Both the position numbers and the translations under genes were made by a program. Shown piece by piece: positions 11,425 through 23,429 of a stretch of 64,000 bases of DNA. Where the stretch lies: contig CM077826.1 of the NCBI GenBank assembly GCA_039720395.1, forward strand, positions 14,813,962 through 14,877,961. Reading direction: 5' to 3'. The notes under the pieces are model-generated. The model saw nothing but the letters and a program-made list of their open reading frames with translations. It ran no database searches and was not told the DNA's origin. The stretch's first letter is position 1; every line of letters begins with the position of its first letter. Source of the stretch: Liquidambar formosana. Taxonomy: Eukaryota > Streptophyta > Magnoliopsida > Saxifragales > Altingiaceae.

Positions 11425-13431
11425 ATGGATGAAGTTTCTCTCAACAGTGAACCAGTATATGATGATGAAGCTGACGAATTTGAGATTGAAGGAGATTGTA
11501 CGATGACAGAATTTGTTGGTCAATCTGGTGTACTTCAAGGAGAGAATCCACTGCCTCCTGCTGTTGGGATGGAGTTTGAGTCCTACGAGGATGTTTATTA
11601 CTTTTACAATTGTTATGCTAAGGACCAGGGATTTGGGGTTAGAGTAAGCAATACGTGGTATAGAAAGAGTAAAGAAAGATACAGAGGAAAACTTAGCTGC
11701 AGTAGTGCGGGTTTCAAAAAGAAAAGTGAAGCAAACCGCCCAAGACCAGAAACCAGAACTGGTTGTCCTGCAATGGTAAAGTTCAGATTGATGGACACCA
11801 AAAGGTGGAGAATTATTGAAGTTGAGCTTGAGCATAACCACTTGATTAGTCCAGCGAGTGGAAAATTTTATAAATCCCATAAGAAAATAGGTGTCGGAAC
11901 CAAAAGAACTTTGCAGTTGGATGATGCTGAAGAAGTACAAAAAATAAGGTTGTTCCGAACAGTTATCATCGATGCAGAGGGTAATGGAAACACAGATATT
12001 GATGAAGGAGAATTTGGGAACTGCGTTGATCACGCCAATCAATTGAAGCTTAGGGAAGGAGATGCACAAGCAGTTCACAATTACTTCTGTCATATGCAGT
12101 TGATAAATCCAAACTTCTTTTACTTGATGGATCTCAATGAGAAAGGTTGTTTGAGGAATGTGTTTTGGGCAGATGCAAGGTCTAGGGTTGCATATAGTTA
12201 TTTTGGTGATGTCGTTGCAATTGACACCACATGCTTGACAAACAAATATGAAGTCCCGCTAGTGGCATTTATCGGTTCGAATCACCATGGACAGTCTATT
12301 CTTTTGGGTTGTGGTTTACTAGCAAGCGAAACGATTGAGTCATTTATTTGGTTGTTTAGGGCATGGCTTACATTTATGTTAGGACGCCCTCCACAAACTA
12401 TCATTACTGACCAATGTCAAACCTTGCAAACTGCTGTTGCGGATGTATTCCCCAGAGCTTCTCACTGTCTTTGCTTATCACATATCATGCAAAAAGTTCC
12501 AGAGAAACTGGGAGGGCTGCTTGAATACGAAGCAATTAAAGTGGCATTGGATAGATCTGTTTACTACTCATTAAGGGCGGATGAGTTTGAAGGAGCTTGG
12601 GAGGATATGATTCAGCGTTATGGAATTAAGGATCATAGATGGCTTCAAACACTGTATGAAGATCGGAAGCGGTGGCTTCCAGTATATTTAAAGGAGACAT
12701 TTTTGGCAGGAATGTTCCCTATCCAGCAAAGTGATGAGGTGACATCATTTTTTGACGGATATTTGCATAAACATACTCCTTTGAAAGAATTTTTTAATAA
12801 ATATGATCAAGCTTTACAGATGAATCGTCAGGAAGAAGCCTTAGCAGATTTGGAGTCGAGGAATGCAAGTTTTGTGCTAAAATCGAGATGTTATTTTGAG
12901 TTGCAGCTCTCAAAATTGTACACGAATGATATTTTTAAGAAATTTCAATGTGAGGTGGAGGGAATGTACTCTTGTTTTAGCGTTAGACAATTGAATTCTG
13001 ATGGGCCAATTATTACTTTCATAGTCAAAGAACATGTTGAAGTTGGGGAAAATAGGAGGGAGATGAGAGATTTCGAGGTTTTCTACAATCCATCTGAGGT
13101 TGAGGTTCTTTGCGTTTGTGGTCTATTTAACTTTAGAGGATATCTCTGCAGACATGCATTAAACGTTCTTAACCAGAATGGCATGGAGGAGATCCCACCT
13201 CAATACATTCTTTCACGGTGGAGAAAGGATATCAAGCGCACTTATGTTCCTGATCACGGCTGCAGTGGCATTGATATTAATAATCCGGTTCACAGGTATG
13301 ATCATTTATACAAATGTGTCGTGCAGGTTGTGGAGGAAGGTAAGAAATCACAAGATCATTTCAAAGTTGCATTGCAAGCGCTGGATGAGATATTGAACAG
13401 GGTTCATCTTGTAGAGGATCATTCTGCATAA
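11425..13431 (+). CDS. FAR1-related sequence protein, FRS6/FRS8-like (tandem paralogue)
   Basis: A 668-residue FHY3/FAR1-family protein, the same length as its tandem paralogue at 2851 and alignable end to end by eye. It has an acidic N-terminus (about 1-35) and a FAR1 zinc-finger domain at about 49-142 ('TRTGCPAM' and 'EHNHL' conserved). The MULE transposase domain is near 260-360, with aspartates kept in 'AIDTTC' and 'IITDQ'. The SWIM finger ('CVCGLFNFRGYLCRH') lies near residues 560-577. ATG 11425 is set by the splice acceptor CTAG at 11421-11424. The coding sequence is one exon. The family acts as nuclear transcription regulators in light and developmental signalling; the specific role of this copy is unknown. 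Confidence 0.9.
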   Translation: MDEVSLNSEPVYDDEADEFEIEGDCTMTEFVGQSGVLQGENPLPPAVGMEFESYEDVYYFYNCYAKDQGFGVRVSNTWYRKSKERYRGKLSCSSAGFKKKSEANRPRPETRTGCPAMVKFRLMDTKRWRIIEVELEHNHLISPASGKFYKSHKKIGVGTKRTLQLDDAEEVQKIRLFRTVIIDAEGNGNTDIDEGEFGNCVDHANQLKLREGDAQAVHNYFCHMQLINPNFFYLMDLNEKGCLRNVFWADARSRVAYSYFGDVVAIDTTCLTNKYEVPLVAFIGSNHHGQSILLGCGLLASETIESFIWLFRAWLTFMLGRPPQTIITDQCQTLQTAVADVFPRASHCLCLSHIMQKVPEKLGGLLEYEAIKVALDRSVYYSLRADEFEGAWEDMIQRYGIKDHRWLQTLYEDRKRWLPVYLKETFLAGMFPIQQSDEVTSFFDGYLHKHTPLKEFFNKYDQALQMNRQEEALADLESRNASFVLKSRCYFELQLSKLYTNDIFKKFQCEVEGMYSCFSVRQLNSDGPIITFIVKEHVEVGENRREMRDFEVFYNPSEVEVLCVCGLFNFRGYLCRHALNVLNQNGMEEIPPQYILSRWRKDIKRTYVPDHGCSGIDINNPVHRYDHLYKCVVQVVEEGKKSQDHFKVALQALDEILNRVHLVEDHSA

Positions 13432-14523
13432 TTAATAATATTAAGGCGGTAGATCTATGTAGTTAGAATAGTGTATTAAATAATTTGCTATCTCTCTCTC
13501 TCTCTCTCTCTTGTGTATGTGTACAGAAGCCTAGTATAAAAATCATGCTGGTGCTGACCATTTTCTTTCTTTTGAACATATAATTTCGAAAAGTATCACT
13601 CTCATAGTTTTTTTCTTACACATTTAGATTTTAATAGATTTACATAAGCATGTTGGATTTCTTTTGGTGATGCAAAATGGTTAGAACGAGGAGTAATGAT
13701 TTGTCTTGTTTTAAGTTTTTTGACGGTACACAGTCTTTCTTCTTTAATGGAAAACAGTTTTTACAAACAAAATGTTTGTCAGAAAAATTTCATACAATGT
13801 AAGAGAATGACGAATTTGAAATTGATGGATAATGGGATTCACTTTGGTTTGAAATTTTGATGGATGATGTGAGTATAGACTTTTGTTGTTTGTAGAGCAT
13901 TTGCCTTTTTATTTTGTTGTGGGTCAAATGCTTTAGTGACATGTTTGCAGATTATATGTTGCGCATAACGTTGAGATTGTTTCAAACATGGCTCAAGTAT
14001 TGATCCTCATACGTAAGGGTTCACATTAATCCAATGCCCAAATTCAGGTGAAAAGCATTTATCGAGCAAGTTATCTAAAATTATCGGCTGAAACTTTGCT
14101 GCAGAATGATATGAATTGCAGATATGATACACTACTCATTTATATTGCTTTTGAATTGAGAAGCATATCGTCCTAGGCACAGTCCTGCTTTGCATCCTTA
14201 GTTATGCTCAGTAAACCAAATTGTAACTTTGTTACTCCCATTTGGCCACTATGAACAGACAGTTTCTTGGAAAATGGTGTGCTACATTGGACCATCATTA
14301 ATTTCTTATACTTCGAATGCCAATCTTTCCCTCATGTCACCAAGTGTTTCTTATGTGCATTGAGAATTTTTTTTTTTTTGGCCATTTTCCTTGTTAGCAT
14401 CTTTCACAGAACTGTTTCTTGTCACTTGTCATCTCCATTTCACCCATGGGTGTTGCTATCATTGTTAGCTCCAAGGCTTGCTTTGAATGCATAAACAAGT
14501 AAATACATGGGTAATTCCTTTTA
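13432..14523. other. Intergenic spacer with (CT)n microsatellite
   Basis: Holds the 3' end of the FRS transcript, a (CT)n tract near 13491-13511 and a T-run near 14370. No gene seen. Confidence 0.45.
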
Positions 14524-14800
14524 TTTTTAGTTTTTAAAAACTGCATTGCTTAAAGAGAAGCTAAGAAGAGGGACCCAAATTTCAAAGATATTGCATGAAT
14601 CCCAAGACATCGGCCCTATCACAGTTAGATAAAGAATCCTACTAGGGTTCAAGTACAAAATTTTATTATAAACTGCTGTGGTTAAGTCATGCACCAAATG
14701 GAGTCCAGGTTCCAACGAATTGAGAACCCAATACCTCCACCTCTTAGGGTGGAGAGGTACCAGTTTACGACTAGGCCTCAAGGGCCAGTGGTATCAAACC
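14524..14800 (-). repeat. Possible SINE-like, tRNA-related retrosequence
   Basis: Read on the minus strand, the head 'GGTTTGATACCACTGGCCC' is followed by 'GGCCTAGTCGTAAACTGG', then 'GGGTTCTCAATTC'. This is roughly the spacing of tRNA A and B boxes, and an A-rich stretch lies at the far end. No clear target duplication was found, so the class and edges are tentative. Confidence 0.3.
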
Positions 14801-15454
14801 TTTTCTAAATCTTTATTGCAATATCAAACCCAAGTTTAATGGATTAGTACAGAACATGGAAGGAGTCCTTTAGCTTGAAACTTTCTACCTGTAATTGTCG
14901 ATCTTCTAATTTTTGTTACCTTTCTCCTGGGTGAGCTCACAATTCTCAAACCCCTCAGGGAAGCACACTTTAAAAGGAAAGGAGAAAAAAAAAAGAACAG
15001 AAAATGATAAGCTTTGAACAGAATCGTTCAAAATAGAATTGAACTTGGCATTAAATTTCCAGAATGAATAGTTTTCCTTCACACATTTCCTCAGAGAGAG
15101 CAAAAAATTCTCCCTTGGTAACTGACCGAATTAGCCTCTAAACATACTAGTCAAACAAAATACTAAAATAAAAAATAAAAAATAAAAACACCTAACCTCT
15201 AAAATTAAAAGGTGGGCATCCACGTTAACCAAAATAATGTGCCATGCCACCAAGACCTTTATATGGGGAAAAAAATATCAAGAGGACCAAAAAAATATAG
15301 AAAATTTTTTTTAAAAAATTATTCTACTGACCCAACAAATATATGTCACAAAGGCTCTAGAAGATTCCTCATCCACTATGAGTTGGCGTGGCTTCAGATG
15401 GAATGGTGTGGCTTCAGATGGAAACTTGATCAATTAAAGCCACTGAAACAACCA

Positions 15455-17416
15455 TCACCATGAGCTATTCAATTTTGCATTGCTAGGAAGGAAAATAACA
15501 TGCCTACACTGTTTTAACCTTGCAAGAGCTTCTCGTGTTTTCCCAAGCAGAAGCTCCACATAAACTGCGGTTAAAATGGCTTGCAGACTTCTAGGAATTA
15601 TAGATAGAGCTTTAATTGCATATTGGTAGGCCTGCTCAAGGTGTTGTTGCATGACAGAAACGATAGCAAGATTTACATAAAGGGCACCACATGCCTCATC
15701 TGGCTTTATGAACACAATGGCTTGATGCTCTTCCAGAGAAGGGTTCTGGACGGTAACTAAATCACTGTTTAACTCTTCGCTATCTGTGCCTTTTTCAACT
15801 CGCCATTTCTCTGTGTCTTCTTCACTGTATGGTAATTCAATTTTGTTTCCATCTGAAACATAGACAGACAAATGCTCTGCAGCTTCTTTTGGGCGGTTCA
15901 GGTGGCAAAGGGCCTCAGCCACATACACATGACCTAGAAAGATGTATATCTGAGAACATTCCGGTAATCTCAAAAGATATCTTGCAGCCAAAAGGGCTTT
16001 CAAAGGATTCTCCAAATTCAACTCGACATATGCCAAATTGGCCAGAACAGCCTGTTTGATCATGCGGTTCTCTCTCCTGAGCAAATCTTCATAACTGGAA
16101 ATTGAGTTCTGTAAGATAACAATTAGACCTGTTCCTCCCTTCAGCTCTTTTGCATCTCCATTTGCAATGGCCTGAGCAGAGACTACAGTTTCATTTGATG
16201 GCTTTGAATCACCACCTGGTAAATTCTTGTGGTTTAAGCCCTTCAACGATGTTGAGTGCCCAAGTTTATCTTCCTCAGAAACAGAGGAAGGCGGCAAAGT
16301 AGACTTTGAAAACTTTGACTCAACAGCATACAATAAATGGAAAGCGTTATATAGACATTGTCGAGCAAATGGGATCGAGAGGTAAAGTTGGCTATCACTT
16401 CCCAATACACGTCCATCATGTTCCACAGGATCCAAATGCTTACTTCTTAAGTCTCCATCCTCCAAAACTAGCTGCCTCCATTTTCCCTTCCCAACGACAT
16501 GAACTCTAACTTCTTCATTAGCAGGAAGTCCACTGGACCTCAAGTGCCCTTTCTCAAGTGCCAATAAACAGCATTCAGCCATTCGAAGCCATAAAAGAGG
16601 TCGACTATGTAGAATCAAACTCGCCTTCTGAAAACACCGAGCAGCAACTGTTGGTCTTCCACAGGCCAAGTACTGCAAACCACAGTTATAAACGATGAGA
16701 AGGGATTTATCCTGTGAGAAATTTAAGAGCTTGAGAGGCTTTTCTGACCGAAGAGATGAGCTAATTCTCAATGCCTTCGAAAAAAATACAAGTGATGTGT
16801 GATGCTTCCCAAGACAATGATAGATGCACCCAAGATTGTTGTTAAATATGTTCTCAATCCCTGATTCCATCCGACTATTTGATGCCATCAAGATCTTTAT
16901 GGCTTTATGGTAATTCCCACGAGTATATTCAAACTGGGATTTTAAAAGGAGCGCGACACACGAATCTCCACGAACAATGTTCATAAGTTCCTTCACTTCA
17001 CGCTTCACTGCCTTTAGGTTCCTAGTGAGAAGCAGAAACTGAACTATGTAGAGATGCAGCTTTAGCTTTAGATCACCAGCAGAAGCAGGATGATAAAATA
17101 AGGATCTTGAGAAATCATTTAGTGATGGGGGATCAGCTGCCTTTTCTAAGTTGTGCACATCAATGTTTAAAGTTGATAGCAGGGTTTCATACTTAGCTGC
17201 ATCGTCTGATTGAGTTCTTGACAAAGGATTTTCTGAAGCATTTAAACTGGCAGTTGGGTCTGAATTAGAAGCCTCCAGGGATGTTGAGTTGTTTGTAGAT
17301 AAGAAAGCTTTTTTCACTAGGTTTAAAGATTGATGTTGAGAAGTGACTCCTCCATTGTCAGCTGGACTGGTCAGGCAAGAAACACCGAAAGCATTTGCCA
17401 GATATAGGATAACATC
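15455..17416 (-). CDS. CNOT10: CNOT10 coding exon 6 (terminal)
   Basis: 653 codons plus stop, from the acceptor TCTTCAG before 'DVILYLANAFG' to TGA at 15455. The open frame extends upstream to 17476 only by reading through the intron. It holds most of the protein, including the central TPR block and the C-terminal TPRs. Confidence 0.9.
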   Translation of the reverse strand, partial: DVILYLANAFGVSCLTSPADNGGVTSQHQSLNLVKKAFLSTNNSTSLEASNSDPTASLNASENPLSRTQSDDAAKYETLLSTLNIDVHNLEKAADPPSLNDFSRSLFYHPASAGDLKLKLHLYIVQFLLLTRNLKAVKREVKELMNIVRGDSCVALLLKSQFEYTRGNYHKAIKILMASNSRMESGIENIFNNNLGCIYHCLGKHHTSLVFFSKALRISSSLRSEKPLKLLNFSQDKSLLIVYNCGLQYLACGRPTVAARCFQKASLILHSRPLLWLRMAECCLLALEKGHLRSSGLPANEEVRVHVVGKGKWRQLVLEDGDLRSKHLDPVEHDGRVLGSDSQLYLSIPFARQCLYNAFHLLYAVESKFSKSTLPPSSVSEEDKLGHSTSLKGLNHKNLPGGDSKPSNETVVSAQAIANGDAKELKGGTGLIVILQNSISSYEDLLRRENRMIKQAVLANLAYVELNLENPLKALLAARYLLRLPECSQIYIFLGHVYVAEALCHLNRPKEAAEHLSVYVSDGNKIELPYSEEDTEKWRVEKGTDSEELNSDLVTVQNPSLEEHQAIVFIKPDEACGALYVNLAIVSVMQQHLEQAYQYAIKALSIIPRSLQAILTAVYVELLLGKTREALARLKQCRHVIFLPSNAKLNSSW

Positions 17417-20400
17417 CTGAAGACAAGGCCATTGATGGAAACCACTTCTAAATTGGCATAAGGATAAGTCATACAAAAATTAAGGAGCATGACACCTCCA
17501 ACAAAAAATGATGTGAACCACCAGCTCCAAGGGAAAAAAAAGGAAAAATTTCGAAACTTTTACACACCAATTCTTTTTTTTGATAAGGTAAAAGATATGT
17601 ATTAAATAAAAGGGGAAAACCTAAGCTCCATGGAAAAAGAGGAGCTTCCAAAAAGTCTCAACCCCCATCAATCTTAAAAACAAAAGGAGTCGACAAAAAG
17701 AAGGAAATAAACACCAATTCACAAGCATCTAAACAACAAATTTCAAGAATATGTGTAACAGGGCATGACAAGAAAAGGGTTTACCCCAAAGTCCATCCCT
17801 CAGTCAGATCGACATCAATATTTTCATTTTTCATGACATCTATCTATTTCCAGACCCTGGATATCTCTGTTGAAATCAAGATTTAAGTTTGACAATTTCT
17901 TTCATTTTAGTATATCCTCCATGATCTGGCAATTTAACAATTTGCTTCCAAAAGGGTTTTTTTCTTTTTTTTTTTTCAATTTTTGTGGTAGTATCTTCCA
18001 AGTCAACTTTGAAAACAAATGTCAAGTTGACATTAGCATAAAAATGTGCTGACAGACTATGAGGAAATAAGTAGTTGAAAATTTTAAGTTCATAGTAAAA
18101 TTTGATGAAAATAGTAAAATTTGATGAGAATTCTAATATTAATGAAAAGAAACTTTTGATCTACCACCTTGGCGTGTCACTAATTCACTATTTAGAATTT
18201 TCCACATGTACAGCTAAATATAGTGCCCAACTAGTAAGATGAACTCATAGATGCCAAGAATGAATAATTGAATAAAAGAGTTGGTGCAGAAGTCACAAAT
18301 TAAATGGATTAAAGAAGGTGATTGCAATTCTAAAGTCTTCATAGAGTAACAACTGGGAAACGCAAGAAGAAGCTTATAAAAAGTTTGAACGCAAATCTAG
18401 AATTCAATTCTTGGAGGATTTGCGGTGGGGCGATTGTCATTTTAATGAAGCTTTCCATTGGCCTTTTAGGCTTTCTAGACTTTGAGAAGCCTACATTAAT
18501 GATTTGTTGTCCAGATGGACCACTTCTAATGGCTCAATCTCTTAAAATTTCAACTATTTTGAAAACCTCAACGATCGAGAAAATGATGATCTTGCTTCTC
18601 TTTTTCAGAACTTGAATGACTTGTCAATGGTAATTGTTGTCCAGATAAGAGATGTTGGTGCTTGTAAAATAATAATGTATTCACTTCAACATCTTTTAAA
18701 ATTTGACAACTTAAATAATTTTTCATCCAGCTAAATTAATTTAACAAGCCAAAGTTTCCTCAAATTTTAAAGCTTTAACACACTCAGTAGCCCATAAGGA
18801 CAAACACAAATAAGCCCAATAAAGGTTTATCTCCGGATGTGTGTTATGTGTATAAGTAGTGAGACTATTGATCATTTGTTTTTGCACTGCCCTGCTTCTT
18901 TCTCTTTATGATAAAGGTTATTTGCCCTGGCTGGGGATCCTTTGGGTGGCCCCTCATGACATTCCCTCTTTAATGGAACTCTCTTTTGGAGGCTTTGGTA
19001 ATGGAGACAGAAGTAAGAATTTGTGGCCTTGTGCCTTTCTACTAACTATATGGATGACTTTGCTTGAAAGAATGCTAGAAATTTTTTAAATAAACATACC
19101 TCTATTGATGCTTTATGGGATATGACATTTTTCTTGGCTTCTATGTAGATCTCTATCACTAAAGAATCTGGAGGGGTTCAGTTACACTTTATTGGATAGT
19201 ATGTTAATCTTAGCATTATAAGCTTCTTGGCTCTTGTGAAACTACGTGCATTCCACATTAAATGACCCTTGGAGGCATCTTTAGAGACCATATCTAAGGC
19301 ACTGTTCAAACTTTTTCAACACTGGTGGAAGATGATGATTCAATAAAAGTGGATATCTTGGCTCTCTGGTGAGGTTTGACAGAAGCTCATATTGGGGTTG
19401 ACTCATTTCTTCCTTGAGGGGGATTCCCTTATTGTGATTAGTTGGGGAGAATAGGTTGTGTAGGCCCATGGCACTATGGTCATTACTCTTAGAGATATCT
19501 TACTTTCTTCTAAACTAAAGGTTACCTGTAGATAAATCATAGATGTCCTGGGGCTTTCAACCAAGAGGCTGATTATGTGGCCGAAAGGACGTATACAACA
19601 TTGCAAACTTCTAGAGTTCATTTGTATCACCCTTAAGATGGAGTTATTCAAGTCAAGAACTCATTTTTAGCTCTTCTTATTCTCTTTTAGGGCCATATTG
19701 TATTCCACTCCTTACCACTGAAGAATTCATCATCTTTACGCTTTGTACTGATTTCTCCCATTCATTCACATCTTTATCATTTCTTATTAAAAAAAAATAA
19801 AAAATAAATAGAAAATAGAATGAATAACAGAAGTTCAGACACCCTTGAAATTAAATGAATTGAACACAGGATTATCTACTGCTGAGAGTGGAAAAATTAT
19901 CTATTAGCTAGATTCAATCTTCGTCCTACAAATTTGGGAAAAATAACATCACTTTCCAAGTGTCTGTGACACTCTTATCAACCAATTAGAAATAAAAGTT
20001 TCAACCATCGTAAATATAGCATGTATAAGGCAGTCTTTCAACAAAAGTTGCTAATTACAACTGGGAAAACTTACGGCAGCTCTTGATGCATCGTGTGAGA
20101 ATAGTGAAACATCCAGTAACAAGAGACGTATGTGAAGAGCTGTGGTCTGCAATCAACAAATATGATTGCTTCATCAACTGAGACAGCGTAACAAAACCAA
20201 AAACAGCTAATTATTATATTACCTCATCTATGGGTGAAATATTTTGATACAAGGGTTCCAATACCAATCTGGCATTGACATACTCATAGATATGGAACAA
20301 GATAACCGCCTGTATAATGAAATTGAACAAAAAGAATTAAAGATATCCTTTAACAAGCATATAAATCTCCAGTTAGAAACTTAACATAAAAAAATAAGAG

Positions 20401-22859
20401 AACTTACAGTGTTAAACATTGCGATGGAAGTGTCAAATTCGCCCACGTACGAAACACTGGCACTATTTGCAGCAGCACATTGATGTCGTGTAATACTACT
20501 ACCTTTAGATCCTGAAATAACACTATTTCCAGGGTTGCTAACTATTTCTGCCTTTTCTTCAGAAGCACAAGCAAGCTCTCGACTTCTCGTCTAGGCCATC
20601 ATATTAAAAACCAAAACTTGAGAGTGAAGAAATCAAGTAAAAAAGTTTGTACTGCCCAACACCCATTTTACTTAATAATGCAATGTTTATCTGGAAAGGA
20701 ACTACTGTCAAATTAAATTAAATGCAAGACACATGTTTTCATTTTGGAATGAACAAAACAAGTGTTTAGATTCCCATGTAATGGACCATATAACTGCACA
20801 TATGCCTTGCTGTTGCAAAGTGATATATTCCTTGAGGAATACTACCAAGATTGTAAGTATAGGCTTCTTGCTCATCTTCTTTATTTCGGTTCATACATTC
20901 CTCATGTTTGTAAGGCTACTTCATGTTTCAAAACTGAGATGAAGACTATAAAATTAACACAAAGTTGCAAACTATACATTTGCTTTTCCTAACAAAGTCA
21001 TGTTCAGTTTTGGGGACAGTTCCTCAACTTATGTTTGAGGGGCAAAACATCAAAATTCAACTTGTGACTTATATTTTGCGAAACCCACCGTTGGATTAAA
21101 TAGTCTTCCTCTATAGGCCATGCATGCCAAAAATCAAGTTGATCCGAGATTAAGAGCTACTTCATCCATAAATGTCCATAAATTTGAGATTGTTATTCAT
21201 TAGAAATGTAAGTGGTCTTGATTCTTTTGTCCAAACATTATCATCGACTATCTTACTTGGACTTGGAAAGTGACACCAAGGTATCTGTGTCAACATGACA
21301 CAACACGACACAAGTACCTATATGGGATACATCTCAAACATGACACCTTCACAGTCGGACACGGCTATTTATGGGAGGAGGAGGAGGAAGAAGAAGAAGA
21401 AGAAGAGAAAGAGAGAGAGATACAGAGCTCACCTGGGCTAAAAGTGCTGCTGGAGTGGTGCCAAAGGTGCTACTGAAGTTTCCAGAGATGACTGTGCTCA
21501 TCACTAAAAGGTTTCCATCGAAAGAAATGATATCCTCTTTTATATTTTCCTGTTTTCAGTTTGCTCTGCGTAGTTTTCTTATTTTTAACATACCCAAAGT
21601 TCAACTTAACTGTTTAAGCGCCGAAATTAATTATTATGATAGTGCCTCCATAGTGTTAGAATGTTTTCAAATTTACCCCTCCAGTATCCACGTATCTATA
21701 CCCAAATTTTGGATTTTTTCTAGTGAAGTCCTCGTAACTTAAGGTTTAGGAATTTGATGAAACTAACTTCTAGACACACCCACACTCAACACTTGCATTG
21801 ATAACCCAAGGAAGAAAATAGTTTTCATGGTCCATATCCCAAGCCACTCAGCCCACTCCTACTTGAAAGGGAAAGTCATATCCCCCCGCCCCTCCACTCA
21901 AAAAAAAAAACTCAATTTATGGTTTTATTAACAAAGTTCCATCGTAAACTTAGTACTTGAGATTACATTACTCTTCCAAGGTTTCTGATGAAACTTCAAC
22001 TCAATCAAATCTAGTCTTTTTTTTTTTTTTTTTGGTTAAAAAAAAGGCATCCTATCATCATGCAAATTGACAAAACAAGATTCATGGGATTATATAACAA
22101 TGCAAGATATCATACACTGTACAATTAATAACACAATATGAGATTTGGATTACCATATTTAGACATACCTTGAACTTTTTGAGAACTTCAAGCAGTGCCC
22201 TTGGATCAGAACATCCATTGAGAAAGTACTTGGCAACAGCAAGGTTATGTAGAACCTAAGAAACACATACCAATAAGATATTGAACATGTATTGCTACAT
22301 TGATGCAAAATTAAGAGAGCATAATCTCTTAAGGAAGCTGAGATATTACTCCATCTTCAAAAACTCATACCTGCTTTCTACCTACTCTCGAAACTATTAC
22401 AATCATGAATGCTTTTAGTTAACTTCGTTCTAGATGACATGGACTTGTTCATAATTTCTGTCTCATAATCCAAGATAATGAATCTTTCAAATTCAGTGGC
22501 TCATAGAGGGCCTACCAAACAGAGTTGGGAAGCAACAAGGCTCCTCTAGTTTTGACAGAAAAATGAAAATAGTTCCTGGAAATTTTTTCTATGAAATGGT
22601 TTTTTCTAGTTGAGGCTTTGTTTACCTCTATGGAGATTTTATTGCGAAGGTTCAGAAAAAATAAAAATTGTCTCTTCAACTAGCCTAAAGAATATATACA
22701 TCGCAGCGTAAATTGAATGTTTCCATAAAAACCTTCCATGGAAATAGTTTCCGTCAAAACAAAGAGCCTAAAGGAAATGTCCTGAACAATCAACATTTTT
22801 CAATAATTCAATCACAAATTTCTAAACTTCAACTTGGCATTAAACTTTTGTCACAGTGC

Positions 22860-22891
<32 letters not shown>

Positions 22892-23383
22892 TTGTATTAG
22901 GAAAAAAGAAAAGAAAGGGCAAGTACATAAGAGATATACAAGATCTAAGCACAAGAAATCTTTAGCCTGTCCAGAAAGCCAACAAAGGAGGGGTTGAGGT
23001 CATTTGTGTAACTATAATACCACCAAAAAAGTTATGGATATTAAGTTGATTAAACTCAGACTTGGAGCTATATTGTTGGTCACTTAAGTAATGGAATTAA
23101 CATCCGGATGTCCAAAACCACGTGGAATCATAATGTGATGTCCAAAACCACATGCAATCGTAATGTAACAATACATTTTCCTTTTCCATGTACTAATATA
23201 ATTTATTAACCTCTAACTTCTATCTATGCTGGGAGAGACTAAGATGAGCATTGAACTATTAAACTACTAGTTTACCGATATGCAAATTTGTTATTCAAAA
23301 AATGACATGGAGAAAACAGCCCAAGTGTCCAACAGTCAGATATTTAGCATAAATTATAATCCCTTATTGATATACGTAAGAAG

Positions 23384-23429
<46 letters not shown>

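Noticed and set aside
12275..12285. GGTTCGAATC, a tRNA B-box-like string
   Set aside because: It lies within the intact coding frame of the second FRS gene with no A box or acceptor stem around it.
17417..17476. Upstream extension of the long CNOT10 frame
   Set aside because: It lies across the intron 5 acceptor. Splicing from exon 5 gives an in-phase, family-like junction.
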